Shown: positions 35,861-45,487 of the stretch, piece by piece
Layout: every line of letters starts with the position of its first letter
How positions within the stretch are numbered: the stretch's first letter is position 1
From: Aquabacter spiritensis
GTDB taxonomy: Bacteria > Pseudomonadota > Alphaproteobacteria > Rhizobiales > Xanthobacteraceae
DNA length: 64,000 nucleotides
Reading direction: 5' to 3'
Assembly (NCBI RefSeq): GCF_004346185.1
Contig: NZ_SMAI01000007.1
Span: 124,001 to 188,000 of the forward strand
The notes under the pieces: generated by a model
The model's input: only the letters and a program-made list of their open reading frames with translations
Databases searched by the model: none
Told to the model about the DNA's origin: nothing
Translations under genes and position numbers: made by a program

Positions 35861-37210
35861 ATGAATCGCCGCCACCTGCTCGCCGGTGCCGCCGCCTTGA
35901 CCGCCGCGGCCGCCCTGCCCGCCGCTTTCGCCGCGCCGGCGCGCGCCCAGGACCGCCCCGTCGTCACCTTCTGGCACGCAATGTCCGGCCCGCTCGGCGA
36001 GGAGGTGAAGAAGGTCTGCGACGCGTTCAACGCCGCCCAATCGGCCGTGACCGTCGCGCCGGTCTTCAAGGGCACCTATGGCGAGACCATGACCGCCGCG
36101 ATCGCGGCCTTCCGCGCCGGGCAAGCGCCGCATCTGGTCCAGGTGTTCGAGGTCGGCACGGGCTCCATGCTCGGCGCCGGTCCGGCGGTGCGGCAGGTCT
36201 GGCAGCTCGCGCAGGAGACCGGGATCGCGTTCGATCCCGCCGCCTATATGCCGGCGGTGCGCAGCTATTACAGCCTGCCGGACGGCAGCATGGCCGCCAT
36301 GCCGTTCAATTCCTCGACCCCGGTCATGTGGCTCAACGCCGATCTCTTCGAGCGCGCCGGGCTCGACCCCGCGGCCCCGCCGGCCACCTGGCAGGAGGTC
36401 GCCGCCGCCGCCGACGCGCTCAAGACCAAGGCGTCGGCCAAGGTCGCCATGACCACCGCCTGGCCGACCTGGGTGATGATGGAGAATTTCGGCGCGCTGC
36501 ACGATCTGCCTTACGCCACCAAGGCGAACGGCTTCGAGGGGCTGGACGCCGAACTCGTGTTCAACGCGCCGCCTTACGTCGCCCAGATCCAGCGCCTGCT
36601 CGACATGGCGAAGGCGGGAACCTTCACCTATGGCGGGCGCGGAGCGGCCGGCGACCAGATCTTCCCGGTCGGCGAGACCGGCCTGTCCTTCAATTCCTCC
36701 GCCGTCCGCGCCGCCTTCTCGCGCGATGCCAAATTCCGCTTCGCGGCCGCCCTCCTGCCCTACGATCCGAGCGTGCGCGCGAGCCCCAACAATTCCATCA
36801 TCGGCGGCGCCAGCCTATGGACCATGACCGCGCCGCGCCGCACCCCGGCGGAATACAAAGCCGTGGCCGACTTCCTGAAATTCATCTCCCAGCCGGACTC
36901 CGACGCCCGCTGGTCGAAGGCCACCGGCTATGTCCCCGTCACCCTCGCCGGCGCCGGCCTGAGCCTCGCCCAGGGCTATTATGCCCGCACCCCCGGCGCC
37001 GACATCGCCATCCGCCAGCTCAATCGCGGCGCGGTGACGGAGAATTCCAAAGGCCTTCGGCTCGGCCGCCTGCCGGAGATCCGCACTATCATCGAGGAAG
37101 AGTTCGAAGCCGCCCTCCAGGGCCGCCAAGGCGCGCAGGCGGCGCTTGATTCCGCCGTCGCGCGGGGCAACAAGGTCCTTCGGGAGTTCGAGAAGTCGAT
37201 GCGGGGCTGA
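35861..37210 (+). CDS. ugpB: Glycerol-3-phosphate-type ABC transporter binding protein (UgpB-like)
   Basis: Periplasmic binding protein of 449 residues. The N-terminus MNRRHLLAGAAALTAAAALP carries a twin arginine and Ala-rich core, cut near ARAQ-DRP, so Tat export is possible. The mature part follows UgpB: VVTFWHAMSGPLGEEVKKV, the VEVGT-like block VFEVGTGSML, MPFNSSTPVMWLN and WTMTAPRRTPAEYKAVADFL. GGAGG lies 9 bases before the ATG. It leads a four-gene operon with two permeases and an ATPase. Substrate is presumed sn-glycerol 3-phosphate or its diesters; no ugpQ phosphodiesterase is present. Confidence 0.9.
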   Translation: MNRRHLLAGAAALTAAAALPAAFAAPARAQDRPVVTFWHAMSGPLGEEVKKVCDAFNAAQSAVTVAPVFKGTYGETMTAAIAAFRAGQAPHLVQVFEVGTGSMLGAGPAVRQVWQLAQETGIAFDPAAYMPAVRSYYSLPDGSMAAMPFNSSTPVMWLNADLFERAGLDPAAPPATWQEVAAAADALKTKASAKVAMTTAWPTWVMMENFGALHDLPYATKANGFEGLDAELVFNAPPYVAQIQRLLDMAKAGTFTYGGRGAAGDQIFPVGETGLSFNSSAVRAAFSRDAKFRFAAALLPYDPSVRASPNNSIIGGASLWTMTAPRRTPAEYKAVADFLKFISQPDSDARWSKATGYVPVTLAGAGLSLAQGYYARTPGADIAIRQLNRGAVTENSKGLRLGRLPEIRTIIEEEFEAALQGRQGAQAALDSAVARGNKVLREFEKSMRG

Positions 37211-37243
37211 ACCCGCGCGGATCCGGCCCCGGCGGGACGAGGG

Positions 37244-38131
37244 ATGAGCGAGCGGCGGACGATCTTTCCCGGCTGGCGGCTGCCGCTGCTGCTGCTCGCC
37301 CCGCAACTGCTGCTGACCGCCCTATTCTTCCTGTGGCCGGCCGCCGGCGCGATCGAGGCCAGCCTGATGCGCGGCGACCCGTTCGGCCTGTCGGCCCGCT
37401 TCGTCGGGCTGGACAATTTCACCGAACTCTTCACCGATCCGCTCTATCTCGCGGCGGTCGGCCGCACCCTCCTGTTCTGCGGCGCGGTCAGCCTGCTGTC
37501 GCTCGGCCTCGCCCTCGTCCTAGCGGTGCTGGCCGACAGCGCCATCCGCGGGCGCGCCTTCTACCGCACCGCGCTGATCTGGCCCTATGCCGTCGCCCCG
37601 GTGATCGCCGCGGTGGTGTGGATCCTCCTGCTGCACCCGCAGATCGGGGCGCTCCCGCCGCTTCTGAGCCGGCTCGGCATCGTCTGGGACTACCGCCTCG
37701 ACGGCACCCAGGCGATGATCACGGTGATCCTCGCTTCGGCCTGGAAACAGGTGAGCTACAATTTCATCTTCTTCCTCGCCGGCCTCCAGTCGATCCCCGC
37801 CGCCATCGTCGAGGCGGCGCGCATGGACGGGGCCGGGCCGCTGCGCCGCTTCTGGACCATCCTGTTCCCGCTGCTCGCGCCGACCACCGGCTTCCTCGTG
37901 ACCGTCAACATCGCTTATTCCGCCTTCGAGACCTTCGGCACGATCGAGGCGCTGACCCAGGGCGGCCCGGCCCAGGCGACGCAGACCCTGGTGGTGAAGG
38001 TCTATCGCGACGGCGTGGTCAATCTCGACCTCGGCGCCTCCTCGGCCCAGTCGGTGGTGCTGATGGCCGGAGTGATGCTGCTGACCCTCCTTCAGTTCCG
38101 CCTGCTCCGGCGGCGCGGGGACGCCATATGA
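37244..38131 (+). CDS. ugpA: ABC transporter permease (UgpA-like)
   Basis: Inner-membrane permease of the MalF/UgpA group, 295 residues, six predicted helices. The cytoplasmic EAA loop that docks the ATPase is EAARMDGAGPLRRFWTILFP. The sequence around NFTELFTDPLYLAAVGRTLL and TQTLVVKVYRDGVVNLDLG resembles UgpA. Its stop overlaps the start of the next permease by four bases (ATGA), so the two are coupled. Confidence 0.92.
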   Translation: MSERRTIFPGWRLPLLLLAPQLLLTALFFLWPAAGAIEASLMRGDPFGLSARFVGLDNFTELFTDPLYLAAVGRTLLFCGAVSLLSLGLALVLAVLADSAIRGRAFYRTALIWPYAVAPVIAAVVWILLLHPQIGALPPLLSRLGIVWDYRLDGTQAMITVILASAWKQVSYNFIFFLAGLQSIPAAIVEAARMDGAGPLRRFWTILFPLLAPTTGFLVTVNIAYSAFETFGTIEALTQGGPAQATQTLVVKVYRDGVVNLDLGASSAQSVVLMAGVMLLTLLQFRLLRRRGDAI

Positions 38132-38964
38132 CGGGCGGACGCGGCCTTCTGGTCCATGCCATGCTGGCGCTCGGCGCCGCTCTGTTCCTGCTGCCGGTCT
38201 GGCTCGTCTTTTGCGCCGCGACCCAGGATGTCGGCGCCATCAATCGCGGCGAGATCGCGCTCCTGCCGCGGCGCGACGGCCTGTCGATTTTCGGCGACGT
38301 GCTGTTCGGCTCCGGCCCGGCCGGCGCGGACCGGCCGGTCTGGCCGATGCTGGCGCTGTCCTTCGCCATGGCGCTCGCCATCGCCGCCGGCAAGATCGTC
38401 GTCTCCGTGCTCTCGGCCTATGCCGTCGCCTTCTTCCGGTTTCCGCTGCGCATGGTCTGCTTCTGGGTGATCTTCGCGACCCTGATGCTGCCGGTGGAGG
38501 TGCGCATCATCCCGACCTTCGAGGTGGTGGCCGGGCTCGGCCTGATCAATTCGTTCGGCGGCCTGGTCGTGCCGCTCCTCGCCTCCGCCACCGCGACGCT
38601 GCTGTTCCGGCAGGCCTTTCTCGCGGTGCCCGACGAATTGATGGAGGCGGCGCGGATGGACGGCGCCGGCCCGTGGCGCTTCCTGACCGACATCCTGATC
38701 CCGACTTCGGCCGCCAATATCGCGGCGCTGTTCGTGATCCTGTTCGTCTATGGCTGGAACCAGTATCTCTGGCCGCTTCTGGTGGCGACCCACCCGGCGC
38801 AGGAAACCATCGTGGTGGGGATCGTGAAGATGATCGGCACCGAGAGCGCCACCGAATGGAACCGGGTGATGGCGGCGGCGATGCTGGCCCTTCTGCCGCC
38901 CGTCCTGGTCGTGCTGGCGATGCAGCGCTGGTTCGTCAAAGGCCTGACGGACGGCGAGAAATGA
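38128..38964 (+). CDS. ugpE: ABC transporter permease (UgpE-like)
   Basis: Second permease of the importer, MalG/UgpE group, 278 residues and six predicted helices. Its EAA loop is MEAARMDGAGPWRFLTDILI, and YGWNQYLWPLLVATHP is typical of UgpE. The ATG overlaps the ugpA stop (ATGA), and its own stop overlaps the ugpC start in the same way, so all three should be made in fixed ratio. Confidence 0.92.
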   Translation: MTGGRGLLVHAMLALGAALFLLPVWLVFCAATQDVGAINRGEIALLPRRDGLSIFGDVLFGSGPAGADRPVWPMLALSFAMALAIAAGKIVVSVLSAYAVAFFRFPLRMVCFWVIFATLMLPVEVRIIPTFEVVAGLGLINSFGGLVVPLLASATATLLFRQAFLAVPDELMEAARMDGAGPWRFLTDILIPTSAANIAALFVILFVYGWNQYLWPLLVATHPAQETIVVGIVKMIGTESATEWNRVMAAAMLALLPPVLVVLAMQRWFVKGLTDGEK

Positions 38965-40031
38965 GCGTCGCGCTGGAGCTTCAGGGGCTGCGCAAGCGGT
39001 TCGGCCGGACCGAGATCCTGCACGGCATCGACCTCGCGGTCGCGGCGGGCGAGTTTCTGGTCGTCGTCGGGGCATCCGGCTGCGGGAAATCCACTTTGCT
39101 GCGCCTCGTGGCGGGGCTGGAGGCCCCGAGCGCCGGCCGAGTCCTGCTGGACGGGCGCGACATTACCGGGCACGACCCGGCCGCGCGCGACATCGCTATG
39201 GTGTTCCAGAGCTACGCGCTCTATCCGCACATGAGCGTGTTCGACAACATGGCCTATGGCCTGCGCATCCGCGGATTGGCGCGCACCGAAATCGCCGCCA
39301 AGGTCGCCGCGACCGCCGACCTTCTCGGCCTCGCCGATCTGCTGGCGCGCAAGCCGCGCCAGCTCTCCGGCGGCCAGCGCCAGCGGGTGGCCATGGGGCG
39401 CGCCATCGTGCGCGAGCCGAAACTGTTCCTGTTCGACGAGCCGCTCTCCAATCTCGACGCCAAGCTGCGGCTCGGCATGCGGGTGGAAATCAAGCGGCTG
39501 CAGCGCCGGCTCGGCGTGACGAGCCTCTATGTCACCCACGACCAGATCGAGGCGATGACCCTGGCCGACCGGCTCCTGGTGCTGCAGGACGGCCGGGCGG
39601 TCCAGCTCGCGCCGCCTTTGGAGGTGTTCCAGCGCCCCGCCAGCACCCATGTCGCCGGCTTCATCGGCGCGCCCGCGATGAATCTCCTGCCGGCGCGCCT
39701 CGGTCCTGGCGGCGGCGCCGCGGTGCTGGCGGGCGGCGCCGTCCTGCCGTTCGGCGACGGCCGGCGCGCGGGGGAAGAGGGCCGCGCGCTCCAGATCGGG
39801 ATCCGGCCGGAGCATATCGAAGTGGCGCCGGGCGGCGCGGACTTCTCCGTCGACCTGGTCGAGCCGCTGGGATCGGAATGCATTCTCACCGGACGCCTCG
39901 CCGGGGGCCAGATCCTCTCTGTGCGCCGCCCCGGCCCGCCCCCCGGCGCGGCCGGCCTCTCGGTCCATCTGCCGCCCCGGCACCTGCACGTCTTCGACGC
40001 GGAAACCGGGTTGCGGATCGAGCCGCTGTGA
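38961..40031 (+). CDS. ugpC: ABC transporter ATP-binding protein (UgpC/MalK-like)
   Basis: ATPase of the importer, 356 residues. The nucleotide-binding domain has Walker A GASGCGKST, the signature LSGGQRQRVAMGRAI and Walker B LFLFDEPLSNLDAK. The C-terminal third is a TOBE/regulatory domain of the MalK type, with IGIRPEHIEVAPGG and the terminal LPPRHLHVFDAETGLRI. The ATG overlaps the ugpE stop. A weak hairpin follows the gene. Confidence 0.94.
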   Translation: MSVALELQGLRKRFGRTEILHGIDLAVAAGEFLVVVGASGCGKSTLLRLVAGLEAPSAGRVLLDGRDITGHDPAARDIAMVFQSYALYPHMSVFDNMAYGLRIRGLARTEIAAKVAATADLLGLADLLARKPRQLSGGQRQRVAMGRAIVREPKLFLFDEPLSNLDAKLRLGMRVEIKRLQRRLGVTSLYVTHDQIEAMTLADRLLVLQDGRAVQLAPPLEVFQRPASTHVAGFIGAPAMNLLPARLGPGGGAAVLAGGAVLPFGDGRRAGEEGRALQIGIRPEHIEVAPGGADFSVDLVEPLGSECILTGRLAGGQILSVRRPGPPPGAAGLSVHLPPRHLHVFDAETGLRIEPL

Positions 40032-40034
40032 CGG

Positions 40035-40053
40035 CGCGGCCGGTGCGGCCGCG
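40035..40053 (+). terminator. Hairpin after the ugp operon
   Basis: CGCGGCC and GGCCGCG form a 7-bp stem with a 5-base loop, 3 bases after the ugpC stop, followed only by TTG. A weak terminator candidate. Confidence 0.35.
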
Positions 40054-40204
40054 TTGATCTCCCGGCCGCGTTGGGCTAGTCGGAGGCATCCGCCGCGCCG
40101 TTCGAGGATCCGCCGACGGCGCAGGGTCCATGACGGGACGGCAGGGCGGGACTTTCAGGTTTGGATCCGGCGCCGCGACCGCGCGGCCGAATAAGGAACG
40201 CCGC

Positions 40205-41179
40205 ATGACCGCGTCCCCGCTCTATTCGCTCGACGGCAAGCGCGTCTGGGTCGCGGGGCACCGCGGCATGGTCGGCGCCGCTTTGGTGCGGCGGCTCGGC
40301 CGCGAGGGCTGCGAGACCCTCACCGCCGGGCGGGACGCGGTCGATCTGCGCGACCAGGCGAGCGTGCGCGCCTTCTTCGCGCGGACCCGCCCGGATGCGG
40401 TCATCCTCGCCGCCGCGAAGGTCGGCGGGATCCTGGCCAACGACACCTATCCCGCCGATTTCCTCTACGACAACCTCATGATCGAGGCGAACGTGATCGA
40501 GGCGGCCTACCGCCACGGGACGGAGAAGCTGCTGTTCCTCGGCTCGTCCTGCATCTATCCGCGCCTCGCGCCGCAGCCGCTCACCGAGGACGCGCTGCTC
40601 ACCGGCCCGCTCGAGGCGACCAACGAATGGTATGCCGTCGCGAAGATCGCCGGCATCAAGCTCTGCCAGGCCTATCGCCGCCAGCATGGCTGCGACTTCA
40701 TCTCCGCCATGCCCACCAATCTCTACGGGCCGGGCGACAATTACGACCTGCAGAAGAGCCATGTCATCCCGGCCATGCTGCGCAAGGCCCACGAGGCGCG
40801 GGCGCGGGGCGACGACGCCATGGTGATCTGGGGCAGCGGGACGCCGCTGCGCGAATTCCTGCATGTCGACGATGCCGCCGACGCGCTGGTGCATCTGCTG
40901 AAGACCTATTCGGCGGACGGCCACGTCAATGTCGGCTCGGGCACCGACGTCACCATCCTCGAACTCGCGCATCTCGTCGCCGAGACGGTGGGCTTTTCCG
41001 GCCGCATCGAGACCGATCCGACCAAGCCCGACGGCACGCCGCGGAAGCTGCTCGACGTCTCGCGCCTGACGGCGTCGGGCTGGCGGCCGCATTTCGATTT
41101 GAAGAGCGGGCTCGCGGACGCCTATGGCTGGTTCCGCGCCCATGTCGAGACCGGCGACCTGCGGCTCACGGTGGACTGA
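40205..41179 (+). CDS. fcl: GDP-L-fucose synthase
   Basis: Converts GDP-4-keto-6-deoxymannose to GDP-L-fucose (epimerase-reductase), for surface polysaccharide. The 324-residue SDR protein shows the nucleotide motif [51 protein letters not shown], the catalytic Tyr-x3-Lys in [14 protein letters not shown] and [11 protein letters not shown], all highly typical. AAGGA lies 7 bases before the ATG. The partner gmd (GDP-mannose dehydratase) and other sugar genes are not in this window, so the gene is isolated. Confidence 0.96.
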   Translation: MTASPLYSLDGKRVWVAGHRGMVGAALVRRLGREGCETLTAGRDAVDLRDQASVRAFFARTRPDAVILAAAKVGGILANDTYPADFLYDNLMIEANVIEAAYRHGTEKLLFLGSSCIYPRLAPQPLTEDALLTGPLEATNEWYAVAKIAGIKLCQAYRRQHGCDFISAMPTNLYGPGDNYDLQKSHVIPAMLRKAHEARARGDDAMVIWGSGTPLREFLHVDDAADALVHLLKTYSADGHVNVGSGTDVTILELAHLVAETVGFSGRIETDPTKPDGTPRKLLDVSRLTASGWRPHFDLKSGLADAYGWFRAHVETGDLRLTVD

Positions 41180-41199
41180 AGGTTCCCGCGCTTGGGGCG

Positions 41200-41937
41200 T
41201 CAATCAGCCAGAAGGCGCGCCAGGACGCGGGCGGGCGCGCCGTCGCATTCGACCGCATTGAGGGCGCCGAACACGAACTCCACCCGCCGCCCCGCGAGCA
41301 CGGCATGCCCGGTCAGATGCTCGCAGACGAGAATGCCGTTGCCCAGCAGCGCGTGATGGACCGGCCAGTCGAAGCCCGGCGCGCGCAGATGATAGACCAG
41401 GTCCGGGGTGGCGAAATCGCAGGCGAACAGCTTGATGCGCTGCGCCACCAGCCAGTGCGCCGCCGCGACCGAGAGGCTCGGATGGCGCTCGTAATCGGGC
41501 GTGCCCGCCTTCGCCGCCCAACCGGTATCGATGGCGAGAATGTCCCCCGGCCGCAGCACCGGGGTCGCGGCCTGAAGCGCCGCGAGCGGGATCACGGCAT
41601 CGGGCTGCTGCGGCAGATGCCACACCACCCCCTCCCCGCTCAGCCGATCGAGCCCGATCCCCTCGAAGCCCGGCGCGTCGTTGAAATAGTGCCGCGGGGA
41701 ATCGACATGGGTCCCGGCATGGCTGACGAAGGTCATCTGGGTGACGTTGAACGGGTCCTTCGGCACCTCCCGCAGCCGCTCGAAGCGTGGGGTGGGGAAG
41801 ATCGAGGCGCAGGGCATGTCGGCGCTCAGCGGATGCGACAGGTCGATCCAGGGCCCCGCCGGCGTCAGCCGCCGCTGCGCGGGCAGATCCATGAAACCGC
41901 GCCAGCCCGAGCCCGGCCGCGGACACCCCTCGCACAT
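41200..41937 (-). CDS. Cyclase/kynurenine-formamidase superfamily metal hydrolase
   Basis: A 245-residue protein of the cyclase family (PF04199). The hallmark HxGTHxDxPxH is present as SHAGTHVDSPRHYF, with IDLSHPLSADMP at the N-terminus and LRPGDILAIDTGWA in the middle. Relatives hydrolyse N-formylkynurenine, isatin or cyclic ureides through a divalent metal. It is the last gene of the branched-chain-type ABC operon, 19 bp after livF, so it probably acts on what the transporter brings in. ATG 41937 is used; an ATG at 41892 is an alternative. Confidence 0.87.
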   Translation of the reverse strand: MCEGCPRPGSGWRGFMDLPAQRRLTPAGPWIDLSHPLSADMPCASIFPTPRFERLREVPKDPFNVTQMTFVSHAGTHVDSPRHYFNDAPGFEGIGLDRLSGEGVVWHLPQQPDAVIPLAALQAATPVLRPGDILAIDTGWAAKAGTPDYERHPSLSVAAAHWLVAQRIKLFACDFATPDLVYHLRAPGFDWPVHHALLGNGILVCEHLTGHAVLAGRRVEFVFGALNAVECDGAPARVLARLLAD

Positions 41938-41956
41938 CGCCGTCTCCCTCTTTCGG

Positions 41957-42664
41957 TCAGGCGCCGAGATAGGCGCGGCTGACCTCCTCGCTGCGCATCA
42001 GATCGCGCCCGCTGCCGCTCGCCACCACCCGGCCGGTGGTGAGCACATAGGCCCTGGTGCACAATTCCAGCGCCTCGATCGCCCGCTGCTCGACCAGGAC
42101 CACGGTGACGCCGGTCTCGCGGTGGATCCGCGCGATGCGCTCGAAGATCATGTCGACGATGCTCGGCGCGAGGCCCATCGAGGGCTCGTCGAGCAGCAGC
42201 ACCTTCGGCGTGGACGCGAGCGCGCGGCCGATCGCGAGCATCTGCTGCTGCCCGCCCGACAGGGTACCGGCGAGCTGGGCGGTGCGCTCGCGCAGGATCG
42301 GGAAGAGATCGAGCACATGCTCGATGTTCCCCGCGCTTTGCGCCCGGTCGGCGAGCGGCGTCGTGCCGAGTTCGAGATTCTCCAGCACCGACAGGCCGGA
42401 AAACACCTGGCGGTTCTCCGGGACATGGGCGAGGCCGAGATGCGGCCGGCGCTGCGCGGGGACCGCCGCGAGATCCTGTCCGCCGAGCCGGATCCGCCCC
42501 GCGGACAGCGGCACGACGCCGGAAATCGCCTTCATCAGCGTCGTCTTGCCGGCGCCGTTCGGACCGATCACCGTGACGAATTCCCCTTCGCCCACGCTGA
42601 GCGAGACGTCGGTGAGGGCGGACAGACCGCCATAGCGCACGCTCACACCTTCAAGCGACAGCAT
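41957..42664 (-). CDS. livF: Branched-chain amino-acid-type ABC transporter ATPase (LivF-like)
   Basis: A 235-residue ABC ATPase with Walker A GPNGAGKTT, signature LSGGQQQMLAIGRAL and Walker B VLLLDEPSMGL, followed by VVLVEQRAIEALELCTRAYV, a LivF hallmark. The ATG lies 14 bases inside the 3' end of the livM-livG fusion gene, so translation is coupled. This is the intact ATPase of the pair; the LivG half of the fusion has an altered signature. Confidence 0.93.
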   Translation of the reverse strand: MLSLEGVSVRYGGLSALTDVSLSVGEGEFVTVIGPNGAGKTTLMKAISGVVPLSAGRIRLGGQDLAAVPAQRRPHLGLAHVPENRQVFSGLSVLENLELGTTPLADRAQSAGNIEHVLDLFPILRERTAQLAGTLSGGQQQMLAIGRALASTPKVLLLDEPSMGLAPSIVDMIFERIARIHRETGVTVVLVEQRAIEALELCTRAYVLTTGRVVASGSGRDLMRSEEVSRAYLGA

Positions 42665-44411
42665 CGGGCACCCATTTGTCGCCGAGATAGGCGGTGATGA
42701 CGGCACGGTCGCGGACCACCTCGCGCGGCGGGCCGTCGGCGATCACGCAGCCATGGTCGAGCACGACGAAGCGGTCCACCAATTGCACCATGGCCTGCAT
42801 CGTGTGCTCGATGATGGCGATGGTCATGCCCTCGTCGCGCAGCGTGCGCAGCAGCGCCATGAAGCTGCGCACCTCGGCCGCATCGAGCCCGGCGAACGGT
42901 TCGTCCAGCAGCAGCAAATCCGGGCCCCCGGCGAGCGCGCGGGCGAGTTCCATGAGCCGCAATTCGTAATTGGTCAGCGTGTCGGCCGGAGCGGCCGCGA
43001 GGCCGCCGAGGCCGACGCGGGTCAGCGCCGCCTGCGCGCCCTTGATCGCCGCCGCATCGCGCCCCGTGCCGACGAAGGCGCCGACCACGACATTCTCGAT
43101 CAGCGACATGCGCGCGAACACCCGCGCCACCTGGAAGGTGCGGCCGACGCCGCGCGCGCAGATCCGGTTGGCGGGAAGCCCGTCGAGCGGCCGCCCCGCG
43201 AGCCGGATGCTGCCGGCATCGGGCGCGACCAGGCCGTTCAGGACATTGAACAAAGTGGTCTTGCCGGCGCCGTTGGGGCCGATAATGCCGAGGATTTCCT
43301 GGCGGCGGACCTGGAGCGTCACGTCGGTCAGCGCCTTCACCCCGCCGAAGCGGCGGGAGAGTCCGGTGACGGCGAGCAGCACCTCGGCATCTTCGGCGAC
43401 GAGGAAGGCGGGCGCCCGGGCCGGCGGCGGGGCCACCCCGACCGCGGCCGGCCGGCCGGCCCCGGCGAAGAAGCGGTCGCGCACCGCCCAGACGATGCCC
43501 TGCGGCATCTTCATCATGACGAGGATGATGGCGAGGCCGAACACCACGCCCTGGATGCCGGGATATTTTCCGCCGAGTTCGGCGTGCAGGATCTCCGCCA
43601 CCGGCACCAGGATCGCCGCGCCCACGATCGGCCCCCACACCGTGCCGACGCCGCCGAACATGGTGACGATCAGCGCCTGGGCGGAGGTCGCGAGGCCGAA
43701 CACGGTGAAGGGCGTCACCACCAGCAGCACGACCGCATAAAAGCCGCCCGCCGCGCCCGCCAGCGCGCCGGACACGGCGATCGCCTTCAGCTTCCAGCGA
43801 TAGCTGTCGATGCCGGCGACCTCGGCGGCGATCTCGTTCTGCTTGATGGCGAGCAGCGACAGGCCGAAGCGCGAGCGCTCCACCTTCAGCGAGACGAGGA
43901 GCGCGATCACCAGGAGGCCGAGCGCGATCAGAGCGTTCCAGCGCTGGTCGTGGAACTGCATGAACAGCGCCGCGTCCTCCCGCTTCATCGGGAAGGAGAC
44001 CTCCTGCAGGCCCGCCCATTCGAAGACGTAGAGCATGGCGAGGGGATAAGCGAGCATGGCGAGCGCGAAATAATGGCCGCGCAGGCGGAAGGTGATGGCG
44101 CCGATCAGCAGGCCGGCGAGGCTGCCGACGAGCGCCGCCGCCGGGATGCCGAGCCAGGGCGTCACGTCGAGCTTCGCGAACAGCAGCGTGGTGGTATAGG
44201 CACCGAGCCCGAAAAAGGCCGCGTGGCCGAACGAAACCAGGCCGGAATAGCCGGAGAAGACGTTCCAGGACAGGCCCATCACCGCCCAGACCGGCACCAG
44301 GGCCAGCATGAGCTGGTAATAGGAATTGGTGGTGAGGAAGATCGCCGCGACGTAAAGCGCGGCGAGGAGGGCGACGGCGAGATAGACCCGCCGGGGATGT
44401 GCCGACAGCAT
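42651..44411 (-). CDS. LivM permease-LivG ATPase fusion protein
   Basis: A 586-residue single polypeptide joining both subunits. Residues 1-315 are a LivM-like permease with about ten hydrophobic segments (GLSWNVFSGYSGLVSFGHAA, then AIKQNEIAAEVAGIDSYRWK). After a Pro/Ala linker (about 318-338), residues 343-586 are a LivG-like ATPase with Walker A GPNGAGKT (378-385), GVGRTFQVARVF, and Walker B LLLLDEPFAG. The ABC signature reads LTNYELRLMELARAL (479-493) instead of LSGGQ/LSYGQ. There is no internal stop or frameshift, so the fusion is genuine. Its ATG shares one base with the livH stop. Confidence 0.92.
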   Translation of the reverse strand: MLSAHPRRVYLAVALLAALYVAAIFLTTNSYYQLMLALVPVWAVMGLSWNVFSGYSGLVSFGHAAFFGLGAYTTTLLFAKLDVTPWLGIPAAALVGSLAGLLIGAITFRLRGHYFALAMLAYPLAMLYVFEWAGLQEVSFPMKREDAALFMQFHDQRWNALIALGLLVIALLVSLKVERSRFGLSLLAIKQNEIAAEVAGIDSYRWKLKAIAVSGALAGAAGGFYAVVLLVVTPFTVFGLATSAQALIVTMFGGVGTVWGPIVGAAILVPVAEILHAELGGKYPGIQGVVFGLAIILVMMKMPQGIVWAVRDRFFAGAGRPAAVGVAPPPARAPAFLVAEDAEVLLAVTGLSRRFGGVKALTDVTLQVRRQEILGIIGPNGAGKTTLFNVLNGLVAPDAGSIRLAGRPLDGLPANRICARGVGRTFQVARVFARMSLIENVVVGAFVGTGRDAAAIKGAQAALTRVGLGGLAAAPADTLTNYELRLMELARALAGGPDLLLLDEPFAGLDAAEVRSFMALLRTLRDEGMTIAIIEHTMQAMVQLVDRFVVLDHGCVIADGPPREVVRDRAVITAYLGDKWVPDAVA

Positions 44412-45370
44412 CAGGCCCGCTCCACGCTGCGGCCGAACAGGCCCTGGGGCCGGATCAGCAGGATCAGCAGGAAGACCACGAACACCGTGGTGCCCTGGAG
44501 CTGGAGCGGCAGGACCAGCGTGGACAATTGCTGGACCAGGCCGATGATCACCCCGCCCCAGAACGAGCCCATCACCGAGCCGAGCCCGCCCAGCACCACC
44601 CCAGCATACATGACGATGACGAAGTCGAGCCCGACATAAGGCTGGAACGGGTAATAGGTCGCGACCATCACCCCGGCGAGCGCGGTGAGGCCGAAGCCGA
44701 GGCCGAACGTCACCCGGTAGGACCAGACCACGTCGATCCCCATATAAGTCGCGGCCAGGGGATTGTCGGCCGAGGCGCGCAACTGGCGGCCGAGATCGGT
44801 GCGGTGCAGCAGCGCATAGAGCCCGCCGGCGGCGGCGAGCGCGGCCACCGCCGCCAGCACCCGCGCCTCGTTGAGGAAGACCAGCACGTCGCCGGCCCCG
44901 AGCGGGTCGAGGATGAAGGCCTGCGACGCGAACGGCACGTTGAGCGAGACCGGGGTCGAGCCGAACGCCATCAGCGCGCCGTTCGACAGGACCAGGGAAA
45001 TGCCGAGCGTCATGATGAGCTGGGTCTGGTGGGCCTCGCCCTCGGTGGCGCCGCGCCGCTGCGCGATCCGCGCCAGCAGCAGCGCATGGATCACCCAGCC
45101 GAGCACGAAGAAGACCGGGATCGCCGCGAGGCCGGCGAAAATCAAGGCCGGCAGCGGCCCGATCGTGGCCCCGAGCCCCGCCCCGGACAGAACGGCGAGG
45201 CCGAAATACATGCCCAGCATCAGAAAATCGCCCTGGGCGAAATTGATCAGCCGCATGATGCCGAAGATGAGGCCGAGCGCGACGCACATCAGGCCATAGG
45301 TGCAGCCCACGAGAAGGCCGGTGGCGAGGGTCTGGAGCACGGTCTCGAGGCTGGGCAGCAAATCGGTCAT
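44411..45370 (-). CDS. livH: Branched-chain amino-acid-type ABC transporter permease (LivH-like)
   Basis: Inner-membrane permease of 319 residues with about eight predicted helices. LivH-family marks are GLIFGIMRLINFAQGDFLML near the N-terminus, the cytoplasmic coupling loop RTDLGRQLRASADNPLAATY, and VVLGGLGSVMGSFWGGVIIG near the end. It is the second gene of the minus-strand operon, after the binding-protein gene, and overlaps the LivM-LivG fusion by one base (TGATG). Confidence 0.94.
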   Translation of the reverse strand: MTDLLPSLETVLQTLATGLLVGCTYGLMCVALGLIFGIMRLINFAQGDFLMLGMYFGLAVLSGAGLGATIGPLPALIFAGLAAIPVFFVLGWVIHALLLARIAQRRGATEGEAHQTQLIMTLGISLVLSNGALMAFGSTPVSLNVPFASQAFILDPLGAGDVLVFLNEARVLAAVAALAAAGGLYALLHRTDLGRQLRASADNPLAATYMGIDVVWSYRVTFGLGFGLTALAGVMVATYYPFQPYVGLDFVIVMYAGVVLGGLGSVMGSFWGGVIIGLVQQLSTLVLPLQLQGTTVFVVFLLILLIRPQGLFGRSVERA

Positions 45371-45487
45371 TGCGAGCTTCTTCTCCTGCGGCGCGGCCGA
45401 GGGTCGGCGCCGAAGCGCGGGGCATGCCGGGTCCGCCCGGTCCGACGCAGGGCCGGCCCGGGCGCGCGGGCGGGGCTGGAGCCGGGT

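Noticed and set aside
42651-45425. Reading the livM-livG frame as a 924-residue protein from 45425
   Set aside because: The N-terminal 338 residues would be an out-of-frame reading of livH. The ATG at 44411, overlapping the livH stop, gives a proper LivM start.
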